Source: Tigriopus japonicus (Eukaryota > Arthropoda > Copepoda > Harpacticoida > Harpacticidae). From it: DNA of 64,000 bases. The stretch covers positions 1,047,196-1,111,195 of the forward strand of contig CM021323.1 in assembly GCA_010645155.1 (NCBI GenBank). Reading direction: 5' to 3'. This document shows positions 13,901-24,900 of the stretch, piece by piece. A program made the position numbers and the translations under genes. The stretch's first letter is position 1. Every line of letters begins with the position of its first letter. The notes below the pieces were generated by a model. The model had not been told where the DNA came from, searched no databases, and worked only from the letters and a program-made list of their open reading frames with translations.

Positions 13901-16900
13901 ATGCAGGATGATCCTTCAAGAGACTTCTTTGTCCATCTCATGCTCTTACCGAGCGAAATGGATCCAAAATGGGCCATAGCTTCGCTTTTTGTGACTTCTA
14001 TTCAGACACTCTTTTTTTCAACGTACTTCTTTGCATTTCACTTTGGATGGTCTGTGTTTCAACACATGTGCATACTGTTGGTAAAACTCGTACTACATAG
14101 ATCCTGTACAACAGGAAGCGAAGGAAGTATGTTGGAAGTCCCATCAAAGTATGCACCGTGAAATGGTTGAGTCACAATGCCAAAGAGCGGATGACATCTT
14201 GTTTCTTTTTGAAGCAAATGTTCATGATGCTGAAAACTTTGGAGACTGTGCCTTTGTTGAACATTAGGTAAGGCATGATTCTTACTATAATTCCCATTCT
14301 TTGAGGTTCATCTCATGCTTTATTGAAATTATGACACCTAATCATCAAGTCTAGTGAATAAATCTTCTTGTAGAACTATGATTTTTGCCTCAAACACGAA
14401 GTTTCTTGACATGAGACTGACTTTAAGGCCATTTGATCAAAAGTTGGTTGCTTCATTATGTAAACCAACGTAAACATTTATTTTTTTGGGGGGGGGGAAT
14501 TCTTTAATGGAGTTATTTTCTTTTCCATCACACAAGTTTGAAAACTGAATCTTGTAATCTAAAAGTTAGCTAATGCAGTCAAATCTGGGAAATAATACTC
14601 GGTAAGGGAATATCTCTTGAAATTATTGTTAAAATTTGTCGCCCACTACAATGTTCATTCAGAGTATAACTGTTGATTTTGTCTATATTTTAAGTACTTT
14701 CCAAAAAATCCATTATATAGGAATAACTCTTGGGCAAAGAATAATGCTACCGAGTGCTGATAATCAACATCACACTTTTATCCTGCTTTGACTGTAGTAA
14801 CAACTAAATCATCTTGTACGTAGTCACCCATAAACTGGTCTTTATAAGGGATGGATTTTGTAGGATGCAACTTACCCACAACTTTGAGGTAGAAGTGATA
14901 TGATGTGATTGGCTGAGTACTAATCTGGCACTCATATCGCCCTTCATCTTCCATTTGAGCGTTGCGAATCCGCAGGATCCAATGTTCCAAGGTCTCATCA
15001 CGATCCAATTGACTGAAATCCTCCTCGTGAAGAGCTTGGAATCGTTGATCTGAGGTATAAGTATACCGACCGGAGCTAATGATGTTCAAGTTTTCATCTC
15101 GAAGCCAGGACACCTGGAAAAAAAGTATTGCTTTTTTTATTGTAAGAGTTCATGAGTACCGGGGACATCAATTAACATTTTCATGGCAAAATCTAGGCCG
15201 ACCTATTTTTTTGCATGGCCTACAGAATCAAGGTTATTCATCTCTGAGGGACCATAAATGAATGCCACTCAATTCCCACGTGAAATCCCGCTAACTAGTG
15301 TTTATTACGCATTCAAATATTTATAAAAGGTAGACAGGTTTCAATATCTGGGGACTAATAACTTTTGTTGGCCTTATCAAGGTTCGACCGAGTTCCTCAG
15401 GTTCATTAATTCTATCCAGATGACTCAAGGTAAAGAAGAAGGCCTGGAAAAATGCTCGTCACTTTACCCTTGTGAGCCCACTAAAGCTTCAAACTCGACT
15501 AAATTTCAAGTGGGGAAATTCGGAGAGGATCTATCCCCAATCTGTGGTACATCTTGGCGCCATCTTTCCAACTAGTTGGTCCAAAACGAACTCTTCCCAA
15601 ACTTCATAGTCCATGATTCCGAATTCTTTGCCGTAACGCTTCTTTTTTAACTTCCGAGCAAAAAGTTTTCTCATTCAGAATCACAGAAGTGGCCTTTTTC
15701 CAGGCGGTGAGTGAATAAAAAGAAACACCCAGCTTCGCAGTTACAAATCCAATTTAAGGATGTCAAACTGGACCCAGTGAGAAAAAGCGGAACTTGAATC
15801 GGTCACATTCAAATATTTAGAGTATGTTTATTCGGAGTTTGTTTCGCTTTGAAGTCTTAAAAGCGCTAGCAATTGTTCCTTTTCAGACAAAAAACAACTA
15901 CATCGGGTGTTCCGTTCTGTGGTGTCCTTAATCGGTTCCTGAGGATCCCCAAATGAAACAATGAGCCTGGTTACTTCATTAATGTGTGTGTTGGGAAATG
16001 CCGCAAAAATAGTCAGCAATGTTGCCCCCGTTCATTGAGCCTTGGCAGAGGAATATATTTGCTCCGTTCCGTTGTTCAGTCTGAAATAGGGAAGTGATGT
16101 TCCACTCACTCTGTTGAGAGGGTCGTTGGTCGACTGATTTGCATTAAGAGTGGCCACTGACTTTCAATAAAGATTTGATGCAGCGCTCTTCTTTCCAACT
16201 CGTCAGTCATCCAGGGTCTCAGGCACTGTGAGAAATTCAAGGAAGAGGGTAAGAGTTTCTGAATTTTTCAGAAAGGATAAAACTCAATATTCCTTGGTTT
16301 AAAGACACTCCTGGGAACTTTAGGCACTTTTTGAACCAGTGAAATGAGACAAAGGCGTGATCCTTGGAGATGAATTCGAGACATGCACTCCCTCGAGCTC
16401 CATAAATTCATTTCTAGTTCAAGGATCCTCATACGAAGGTCGTTGCTTGCTCTCTCCTATAATGTCATGGAGATTCTCCGTTCAGTCAGTTTGCATCCAC
16501 ACTACCAAAGTCGAAAGTGAATTTTGGTCCAGAAGACGAACGAATCGTAAAAAAACGACGAGACTTTGTGACAGGAATCAACCCCTTTAAGAAGTGGCAG
16601 TTATACGAATAGGGACCAAACAAGCTTTACAACAGTAGTCTCTTTGACTTAAGAACCCATTTCTTTGAATTTTGACGTGCCGAAACTAGCTGTACGAGGT
16701 TTATCTAGATTGTCAAACCAGCCAACGCCTCTTCATCGATTCTTCAAAAAAGACCGAGCCAAGTGCCAACATAATTTCAAAGTTTAAATTTTCATTATGT
16801 AGTAATGGTAAGAAATAAACAAAAATATTGATTTCTTATCGAAATGTGATCAATCGTAGTCACCTTAACTTTATAGTGGAAAGACAGTGTGAGCAAACTC

Positions 16901-18948
16901 CTCAAATGGGATAATTGTACAATTATGTTGAAGTGATTTCAATTTTGCTTCAACCAATCAAATGGTCCTAACAAGTGCACCATAGTAATTGCAATGAATT
17001 TGGAAGACACCTTGCAAAATGTTCTACTTCCTACCACACAATCTTGAGTTCATCGAACCAAGTCATTAAGAAGACCTATTAGTATTTATTGTTCCATAAC
17101 ATGTCATCAGCAGGGACGGGCAAAAAGTGTAAAAATACTTTTGGTAACGTAAACACATTTATTTGCCTTTTTGCACTTTTCGCCTTTATTTGCACGATTT
17201 TTTTTACGAATTCGGCCTAAAATGAACAAATTGTTGCGAGTTTGCTATTTCTTCTTTGAAAATGTTTACTTTTGGAAGATTTTTTTTCAAATTTGAAAAG
17301 CAAATCTGAATTTACGGCTCCCTAGCATAGTATTGATTACTACTACTTAGATATCTAAATTTTGCTCTTCAAGATTGAAAAATAACAAGCAGATGACAAG
17401 AAAGTATCTGAAGCTTTTTGTTTCAGAAATTTCAGTTTTTTTGCGAATCTTTTAGATTTTATTTGCGCTTTTTTGGTTTTTATTTGCGCTTTTGACTTTT
17501 TCCGCATTTTATTTTACGATTTTGGGCTGATTTTTGTGCAACTTTTAGTAACTAAAAGCTTCTTTTGATTTGCACTTTTTGCCCGTCCCTAGTCATCAGT
17601 AACATCAAAACATAATTTTTATACTGATGTTCTCTAACATTCAGTTGCTAAAATGCGATTGGTGAAATTTTATCACATACTCGAAGCCTGCAATTCACAA
17701 AAGGTCAGTTGTTGAGGCCATTTGGAAGTTTAGTTCATGGAGTGGGAGGCTAGCAATGAGAATAATGATTTCCAGTAAGAACAATTCAATTACGTTCTTC
17801 TGCAAATGAGACCTTGTATATTTTGACAAGATTACGTATTTCAATTTTCAGCTCAATTGAACGTCGGAGTCAAAAGTTCTGCTCTCTCAAATTTCAGTGC
17901 AAATCCTACCGAGAATTAAATTAACTAGCCCTTTTGTGGTAGTCGTTTTACCACAAAAGGGCGATCTCATTCATTCTATGCTCTCTTCAGTACATCAGTT
18001 TGAGAAGGCATAACTTTTCACTCCGGCATCCGATTGGGCTGAAATTTGAAATACGTGTTCTTCTCTATGCAAGCCAGGTCTCATTTGCAGAAGAACGCAA
18101 ATGCTTCGTTTCTGCTGGAAATCATTATTCTCATTGCTAGCCTCCCACTCCATGATTTCCGTGCTTCTTGGTACAAGCATACAGTGGACAAATGTATGAA
18201 GATAGAGTAGAAATAACAGTCTTCGATCAAATTCCGTTTTCCAGTAGCAAAAAAACGCACAGAGCATGATTATTTCTACTCCGTCCTAATTTGCTACACC
18301 TATGCTTCTAATACGATTCCAAAAGCCCCCAACCTTTGACCTCTATATTGCTGAAAGAGTGTGACGATCTTTGTTGCACTTTTTGAGAAAAATGCGCACG
18401 CTGGCACGCACGTGTTCAGTGAATGTTGCCCCGATTCATCATGAATCATGATTGATTGATGACTAGGGCCCAAATTACAAACTTTTACATAAAAATGACC
18501 GAGAGAACTTGCTCCAATTTGCATACGAAGTGAGAGGTACATCAATGGTGTCATATTTCTACTACTTCAAGATGCGGGATATGGGAGGGGGTGGGAAAAG
18601 ACACAGTTACGAGTGTCTCAGCGGGAATTAAGAAAGAAGGGAACTATGTACCGGGACCACCTACCGTTTTATTTCCCAGATTGTACACCGCACACTGGAG
18701 TCGAACCTCTCGACCTTCAATGGCAGTGATGTTCTGAGTCATGGACCTCAGGTTGAACCTCGGGTTGGCATCGGTCTCAGCCATTGTGGGTTTGGACGGA
18801 GGCGTCGTGAGTCCAAACCCGTTGGGCAGGATGGCAGCTGCCGAGGCTGAAAACTGAAAATGGCTCGGGTCCATTAATTCCCCCGCCTGAGGATCCTGCT
18901 CCACGAGACGTGCAGAGGGAATTCCCAGCAGACAAAATAGAATCAGAC
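1784..18948 (-). CDS. dpr: dpr-family two-Ig cell-surface protein (partial, 4 exons)
   Basis: Dpr proteins are short two-Ig neuronal surface proteins that pair with DIP proteins in synaptic partner recognition (family knowledge). Here four minus-strand exons join in phase: 18948-18665, 15113-14876, 2919-2792 and 1955-1784, 822 nt in all or about 273 residues. Ig1 is split after NLGNKT and resumes with VSWLR, then GRYTYTSDQRF and the second cysteine in YECQIST; this spacing and wording are characteristic of Dpr and not DIP. Ig2 has its cysteine in INITC, tryptophan in VQWQHN, and RGGVSVLT and TYTCRAG. Every junction has GT and AG and the phases match (0, 1, 0). The start codon exon and the C-terminal tail (GPI or membrane anchor in the family) are not found; the tail should be left of 1784 or outside the window. 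Which paralogue cannot be said. Confidence 0.88.
1956..2791. other. dpr: dpr intron between the two Ig2 exons
   Basis: An 836-bp intron on the minus strand with a consensus donor (gtaagtgg) and acceptor (tttcaatttccag). I see no other feature in it; open frames crossing it are chance. Confidence 0.7.
2792..2919 (-). CDS. dpr: dpr exon: first half of Ig2
   Basis: The acceptor is gactgttgcag. The first two bases complete the valine of VPVATILG, which is the standard Dpr inter-domain linker. It continues with VDVGSTINITC (first cysteine of Ig2) and IVQWQHNGH (core tryptophan), then donor gtaagt. The length of 128 nt keeps the frame from the Ig1 exon and ends in phase 0. Confidence 0.88.
8095..8544. 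mobile_element. Foldback MITE-like element, copy 1 (450 bp)
   Basis: The two ends are inverted copies: caagaagcactggaatcatg at the left and its complement at the right, continuing for about 57 bp with two or three mismatches. The inverted symmetry carries on inward to a perfect 14-bp central stem (8303-8316 with 8324-8337, loop of 7). The centre of that stem coincides with the centre of the element, so the whole 450 bp can fold on itself. The flanking heptamer aacaaac occurs directly on both sides (8088-8094 and 8545-8551), fitting a target-site duplication. No transposase is encoded. Confidence 0.85.
11196..11333 (-). mobile_element. LINE 3' end, 5'-truncated copy C
   Basis: The block from the T-run through ggttgcggat, taccgctgcaaggaatg, gattccctgc and ggtctaccaacgaatta matches copy A at 58-322 and the fuller element at 61412-62976. 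Only the extreme 3' end is left. It is in the same orientation as the other two. Confidence 0.7.
11597..11630. mobile_element. 34-bp palindromic mini-insertion with 8-bp target duplication
   Basis: The 34-bp core starts tagagcgct and ends agcgctcta, and is nearly a perfect palindrome along its length. It is bracketed by an exact direct repeat gttgatac (11589-11596 and 11631-11638). Terminal inverted repeats plus an 8-bp duplication are the hallmark of hAT-like or P-like insertions, but 34 bp is extremely short for one. Confidence 0.7.
14876..15113 (-). CDS. dpr: dpr exon: second half of Ig1
   Basis: The acceptor is tttccag and the exon opens with VSWLR. It contains GRYTYTSDQRFQALHEED, then WILRI, and the second Ig1 cysteine in GRYECQIST, ending KVV plus one base before the donor gtaagt. 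It carries 79 codons plus one base. The insert FSQLDRDETLEH before the WILRI strand makes this loop a few residues longer than I remember for fly Dprs. This is the most diagnostic exon of the gene. Confidence 0.9.
17111..17591. mobile_element. Non-autonomous hAT-like element (481 bp)
   Basis: It starts cagggacgggcaaaaagtg and ends cactttttgcccgtccct plus a final a, giving about 18 bp of terminal inverted repeat with the first base mismatched. An exact 8-bp duplication gtcatcag flanks it (17103-17110 and 17592-17599). The CAGGG/TAGGG terminus and the 8-bp duplication are typical of the hAT superfamily. The interior is AT-rich, with repeated TTTGCxCTTTT motifs and no transposase. Confidence 0.85.
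17736..18170. mobile_element. Foldback MITE-like element, copy 2
   Basis: Closely similar to copy 1 at 8095-8544 from catggagtgggaggctagca through the central 14-bp stem to gtgcttcttg. The distal 16 bp on the left are degraded; by symmetry around the centre near 17945 the original left end would be near 17720. No target duplication could be matched. The open frame read from its minus strand (17995-18267) is a by-product of the repeat. Confidence 0.82.
18665..18948 (-). CDS. dpr: dpr exon: end of signal peptide, linker and first half of Ig1
   Basis: The acceptor is tttacctttcag and the donor follows AAAACG as gtaggt. The first two bases complete a codon from an unseen upstream exon; then comes a hydrophobic run (LILFCLLGIPSA) that looks like the core and cleavage region of a signal peptide. 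A low-complexity linker follows, then the Ig1 strand with NITAIEGREVRLQC, whose cysteine is the first of the Ig1 pair. Sequons NIT and NKT are N-glycosylation candidates. There is no in-frame ATG, so translation must start in an earlier exon. Confidence 0.82.
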
Positions 18949-21900
18949 CTGAAAGGTAAAGTCAGGTTTATGAGTCACCAACATCTATCTATCTGTACGG
19001 CGGGATGTTATTGTATCAATAAATTATTCCCCACCCAAACGTGAGCGACTTCTTCGGGGGATCTATTTATCCACTACCCAGGAAGGAGCTAGTTCTCGAT
19101 CTCTGTGTTGCGTGGAATGGAAAGCTACTTGTTCTGGGTTAAGAACCCCCCAAGTGTTGGCTTTGTGTGCAACCGGGAACTCATGATGAAAAAGTGATTC
19201 CCCGCTGGTCCCATATCCCCGACAACTGGTTGGTTGTGTGCCATCCAGATGAGGAAAAACTATAAATAAGTATTGAAAGAGACAATGAAAACGAAGGCCA
19301 AGAGGAAGAAGATGAGCACCGCGTACTCACTCGATGGCGTCAAACGATGATGAAGTGGTTCATAATCAAACGCAGAGCTGCCAGCGAGTCAGCGATCTTA
19401 TCTCCTTTTTTGGTGACGCCTTTGTGGAAAAGGAACAAGATCCAAACCCCATGGGATCCTTAAAATGCTTGATATTCAGTTCTACGAACGTACGATGGAG
19501 ACTCGAGTCTGGCTCGCAGCGCAAATATTTGAGGGCAATGATGAAGGAAACATGAAAAACGCTTTAAACCCAAATTACATCCGCCTAGAGCCCCGAGGTC
19601 TCGATCCAATGATCTTGTATGTATTGGTTCTAATGGCTTTCGGTTTAGCAAGGGTTCTTCCAATCTTTGGCAAGTGACAACAGCTGAAGGGAAGGAAGAC
19701 ACGCAGCGGGAAAATATTGCACTCCAACTGTCTCGGTGGCAAAATCTGCACTATATGAAAATTTTAGTTCTATTCAAGCATGTTTTTTTTTATATTTGAA
19801 CCCTAGTTAAATGAGCTAACTAGGTCAGAAAAAATAATGGTACATAAGCGACGTAGTTTGTTTTCATTTGCTAGAAGTTGCTCTGAGGTGAGTTACAACC
19901 ATTTATAGCGAGAACGTAATCTATAGGTAGAAAGTTTTTTTTTCCAGTGAGTTCGATCTCACTGAGGCCACGAAAGTTTCCCGAAAACAAAATGACAAAG
20001 TTTCCTGTTCCTGAAGGCTGGAAGAACATGGGGCACGAAATTTATTTGTTTTCCTTTCGATAGAGAGTAAATGTGCAAAAAGTGAGTTGGAAGCAAATTT
20101 TCGAGATTGCTTACAGCATCATTTTTGTCCATTTCCAGTATGAGAAACGATCAATCCAAGCATGAGTAAGTAAACAGGATTGTTGTTTAGCAGGAACTTT
20201 TCATCTACGTAAATCGATTTGGTTAGGTTTGGTATCAAGATTTATTCTGAAAAGAAGCTTCAGGTGACTGGTGAGGGGTTAGCGTCCCCTCAAATGGCCA
20301 TAAATCATGTGGGACTAAGTTCACCCAATGTCAGTTTAAGTAGTTTTTTTGCCTATCTTGAACTCGGTTCGAAAAGAGTGAATTTACCGTTGACCTGGAT
20401 TCATTTATGAGCACGTCTTTTCTCGTCTTTCAAATACGTAAAAAGGTACACTCTCAAATGGATGCCAAGGCACAATTGGAACTTTTATTGCCCGACATTT
20501 GACCTCACAAAGCACATATCAGAGCCAAAAAGAGATTGTTACACAACTGTTCATGTTCTATCTTTTTCCAATAAAAGCAGAGTCGGTCCAACAGGATTTT
20601 TGGCCGGATTTCACCGTCCAATTTAAGTTTATCTTTCACGAATATCTGAAATGGCAATTTCATTTTCTGGGCCAAACTCGGCCGATTTCTACCCATGGGC
20701 TCAGTCCTCTCACTACACGACCCATCTACTTATTCCACTTCACTGTCCGTATTCTGCTAATCCAACGAATCAAATTTGGATGCCTCCTCTCTTTCCCTTT
20801 TTCCCTTGTGTGCATACCTTTGCTCCTTTAAATTTGAAAAAAATGAAGATTGCCTGTTTTCAATGCAAGGAGATTGAATCTAAATTCATATTTGTATACA
20901 GTCAAGAACTATTCTGAAATAGTTTCCAAACAGGAAGCAGCTCTTTTTGGTTTTATTTTCTCGAACCATGCCACCGAGACCAGGGCGAGTGAGATGTAAT
21001 TAGCATGAGTTATTGCCTTTTCCACGGGTATGACCCAAGTAGTAGGTGTATTGTTAGTAAAGCCGGAATATTATGGAGTTCCCAGTGTGTAATTAAACAC
21101 CGCCATCAACTTGGATAAACTTGGCTTGTTTTGGGGTCCTTCTGAGCTTTGACGATGGAGCACAGCGGCTTTGGATTTGATTAAAAATGGAACTGTAACT
21201 ATGTAATACAGTTTGTTACATTAGCCTCTGGACATGGAGGGAAAAATTGCGCTTCTCAGACCTGGGCTCATGAAAGCTAATGATAAAAACGAGCCTCCGG
21301 CGAAATAATTTAGTGTACGGCAGTTGGCCTAAAGAAAAAAATGAGGCACTCTATTCAATGTTATATCGTTGCAATGAATTCGCTTAATTTTTCGTTTGGA
21401 ATTAACATCACGATAGTCCTTATCTTGAAAGATGACAGAATCGACTAGATTGCATGTGTGTTTGGGGTCATAATCCAGGTCCCCTTTTGGCATACCAAGG
21501 TCATTTACATTCACACAAGTCGTGGTGACTGCCATTATTCTGAGAAGAAAACCCTTTCCCCCTCGAGTTCTTTGTTAGTCGCCTACTTCCGCAAGTCCAA
21601 GGTCTCTAAATGTACCCATGAAAGTGAGCAAGTACTTCCTTGCTACTATATAGCTACTACTGTTCAATATACCGGTAGATATACTACTGGATACGGTTTT
21701 GCTTCAAGAAGATGAAGATAGGAAGGCTGAGAAGGCCAGTGCCAGCCAGTGAGAAAAGAAGTCATTTTCATGACCACTTCATCCTCCAACACCATTAGTT
21801 TTACTCCAGATTCATTGGAGAGGATTGGGAATCCTTTGGCCTCGTTGGTTGCTCTTCCCTCAGCTTGCCTTCAGAATCGAAGTTAGGGGTCTTCTGGCCT

Positions 21901-24900
21901 TCGTTGTCCTTCGTTTGATGGGAGGAAACTGCCCATTCAGCATTCAGCACTAAGAAGAATCACTCCATCGTTGGATACGTACGTGATGTGATGATATACT
22001 AGTAGCCGGGGAATGTCGTGTGCACGAGAACAAATCCCCTTTTTCAAGTGGATTGAGGGTAAAATGTTGCCCTGAATAGGGTTTTGCCTGCAGGCGTGTT
22101 CCTTGTGGGATTATGAGTCCACTGTAGTGGTTCTCTTCTATTCCTCTGTGTACGTACTACTATACTACGTCTGCCCCTCCACTCATCGAGTGTGCTGAGT
22201 AGTGAGAGTTTAGCCCTTGCATTAGACTGCATTGTGGCATGTAGAATACGAGTAAACTGGCCAGAGCCATTGGTTCCAATGGCTTAAGGCCCAAGTCGTG
22301 GCGTGGAAAGACCACTAGTATGTTGATGCTTACACTCATACCACATCTTGGACCACGGCCACGACCAATGTTTGGAGAAAGGGAAACAAGTTTACCAGGG
22401 ATAAACACAAGATTAGCACCATTATGTCACACTCAATAGCCATATGTGAGGCATATATACTGTAGAAGGGAGCCAAAAGATCCCAAAGGCCGCAAAAATG
22501 GTCTTTTCAGAGGAGCTGATGACAACGACCAGTATGGATCTGGTGGAAAGTAGGAAATCACCACCAGAGGCCAAAGTTGACTAAATATAACTTGCACAAC
22601 CAACCAGGACATTGTCGAAAGGTCGTTGACAAAAGGAACTTACATATAACAGTGAAATTTGCGTGCCTTTTTGAGAAACGAAGAAGTGGTTTCGACCTTA
22701 TCGTCTTCCTTCATGAGTGTGGAACTCCTGAAGAGTCCTCTGCGAGGTGAGTAAAGCACTCGAAATGTGCACCCGGGTAAATATTCACGTGTCAAGATCC
22801 AATTGGAATCTCATAAAGCTCAACACACAAGGTCAATGGAACGGCTCCCGTTGTCGAACCAATTTCGTTGAACCAACCAAAGACGTCTTTGTGGGGGCCT
22901 AGATTTATGGTCACTTGCGCAAGAAATGATGTCTAATCACAATGGAACTGATCCATCAACAATAGGGTCAATGGTTGTGTCGTGACAACACCACCATTCT
23001 TTGGGACCAAAGCGTGCTTGAGGCGAGTTAAAAATACAAACCATTCTGAGGGTATGAGTAAGGACTATTGGAGTGATTTATTCCCAGGACAACCTTCGGC
23101 CTCATCATCGGTCCAGATAGGCTACAAACATATTGGAGAATGCTCTGGACTCTTCAGATGTCAGACGAGAATATTGGCCTTCACTTGGACCTTGTTGGGA
23201 TTTCATTGCTTTCCTCTAATAAATCTGGAAAAAATGTAGCTACCATGGCTCAAGACGTGTTCAAGGAAGAACCCAGACCCGAATTTTGGGAGAATTAGGT
23301 TGCTTCCAATCTATTCGAGTCCACTCTAACCGAAAAATGGAGCACAAATGAGACAATGGTTTTGTTTTCACTCACTCCAGCGTGTCGACTTAGCCTCCTA
23401 TTGGAAGATTTTGTAATTAGTGTTGGTGTTGGGTGTCGAAGAACCTCATTATGGTGGTATTCTCAACGAGCACAGATCAAATAACGGCCTTTGAACCAAT
23501 GTCAAGAGAGGATCGTTCCATCGAAGGAACCTTGGACATGGTGGGAACAGAGAGGATCGTATTACCGTTATATTAAGGATTTTAAGTGGGTATTTTTGGT
23601 CTCTTTTAACCCAGAGAAAAAAACATCTTGGCGACAGACGACCTTTACAGGCAGGTTGTTTTTACCAATTTTTTTGGTTTCCATCATACGAGTATCAAAC
23701 ATGGCTTGGGAAAGTCATCTTTTCGAAACCGCTACTCTGGGCTAAAAGTACAGTCCTGTTTATGATTCGCTCCTCAGATGGACCCGTCATTGGCAATGCG
23801 CCAAATGGGCACTTGCAAATAAAAATTATAGGCCAATAAATTCAGCCGATTGACGAGCCACATAAAGTCCGGGAGTTCAATGCCAAATTGCTTCACTCGA
23901 TGACCTAATCAAGGCTGAACCAGAGCAAAACTTGATGTCATTTACTTCTTCTTGATGTGGCTAAACCAGACAATCACCGAGAGAGCTAAGCTCAAAGTTG
24001 TTCAATATCGAGTCCCGGATGCCAGAGACAAATACAATAAATCGTTTTGCTACGATAACAGGATGTGTACACCTTAAACCCTGTCTGAGATTGAGTATGG
24101 CAGTTTGCTATTTTCTCAAGTTGTTCCTCTTCGAATCCTCGTGTGTCTGTTCCTCTCTCACTCATTCCGGAAAACGTCAAAGAAAATGTTCCTAAAACCG
24201 ACTTGAGCAAGCGAGATTCCTTCAACACCTCGAGTGTGGGCGGATGGCAACTCCTGAAATCCTTTTGGGCTTATATCATCCAAAAGGTAAAAGTCGGAAC
24301 AAGGATACAACGTTGGCATCTCACAATCCATTCCGTTAGGATGAAAACTCCAAGGGAATGGCACGGATGAGAGTACAGTTTCCTCTTCATTGATGACGGC
24401 TGATGGGCTTCCAATGGACCGAGAAGAAGAAGAAGGAACAAGTTGAGAATTGGTCCAGACGCACAAAAAGTTATCACAAAATCGATCATGGACGACTTTG
24501 GAAATGGAATAAAAACCCTATCTGGTCACCTTCGAGCGGGCAAACCCGGGAAGTCAGCATACTGATGATGTGAGCAAATTCTTGGGAGCACGAACTTTTT
24601 TTTTTGCCTGCGACTCGCCTCGAATCCTTCTTCCCACCAAAGTTACGAGCTTGGCTGATCATCCCAGTGGTTCCTGCCGACCAAAGAGTCGACATAGTTT
24701 TTGCTTCTTCTGCTTGTTGCCTCTAGGAACGTGAGATGAAACATGGTTTCCTGTCTTTGACAAGGCCTCGACGGAATTGACCCCATTATTAGTACAATAT
24801 TAGGTACAATATCAAGAAAAAAAATGAGGGATCATGAGAGCGACGAAGTTTGCAACGCATCCAATCGATTCAATATCGCCAAGTGATTGCAACTCCCCTA

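Larger units (their letters stand above)
2920..14875. other. dpr: Large dpr intron between Ig1 and Ig2
   Basis: About 12.0 kb of intron on the minus strand. It contains a 450-bp foldback element (8095-8544), a LINE 3' end (about 11196-11333) and a 34-bp palindromic insertion (11597-11630). There is a G9 tract near 14490. No coding exon was recognised on either strand. Confidence 0.6.
15114..18664. other. dpr: dpr intron inside Ig1, with clustered transposons
   Basis: A 3.55-kb minus-strand intron. It holds a 481-bp hAT-like element (17111-17591) and the second foldback copy (to 18170) only about 145 bp apart. The rest shows no coding signal that I can support. Confidence 0.6.

Noticed and set aside
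19230..19420. A hydrophobic minus-strand reading (VLIFFLLAFVFIVSFNT) and a gtgagt donor just upstream of dpr exon 18665-18948, considered as its signal-peptide exon
   Set aside because: The frame has no ATG and an upstream stop, the hydrophobic part lies after the donor, and the run is a TTC-rich polypyrimidine stretch that could be chance.
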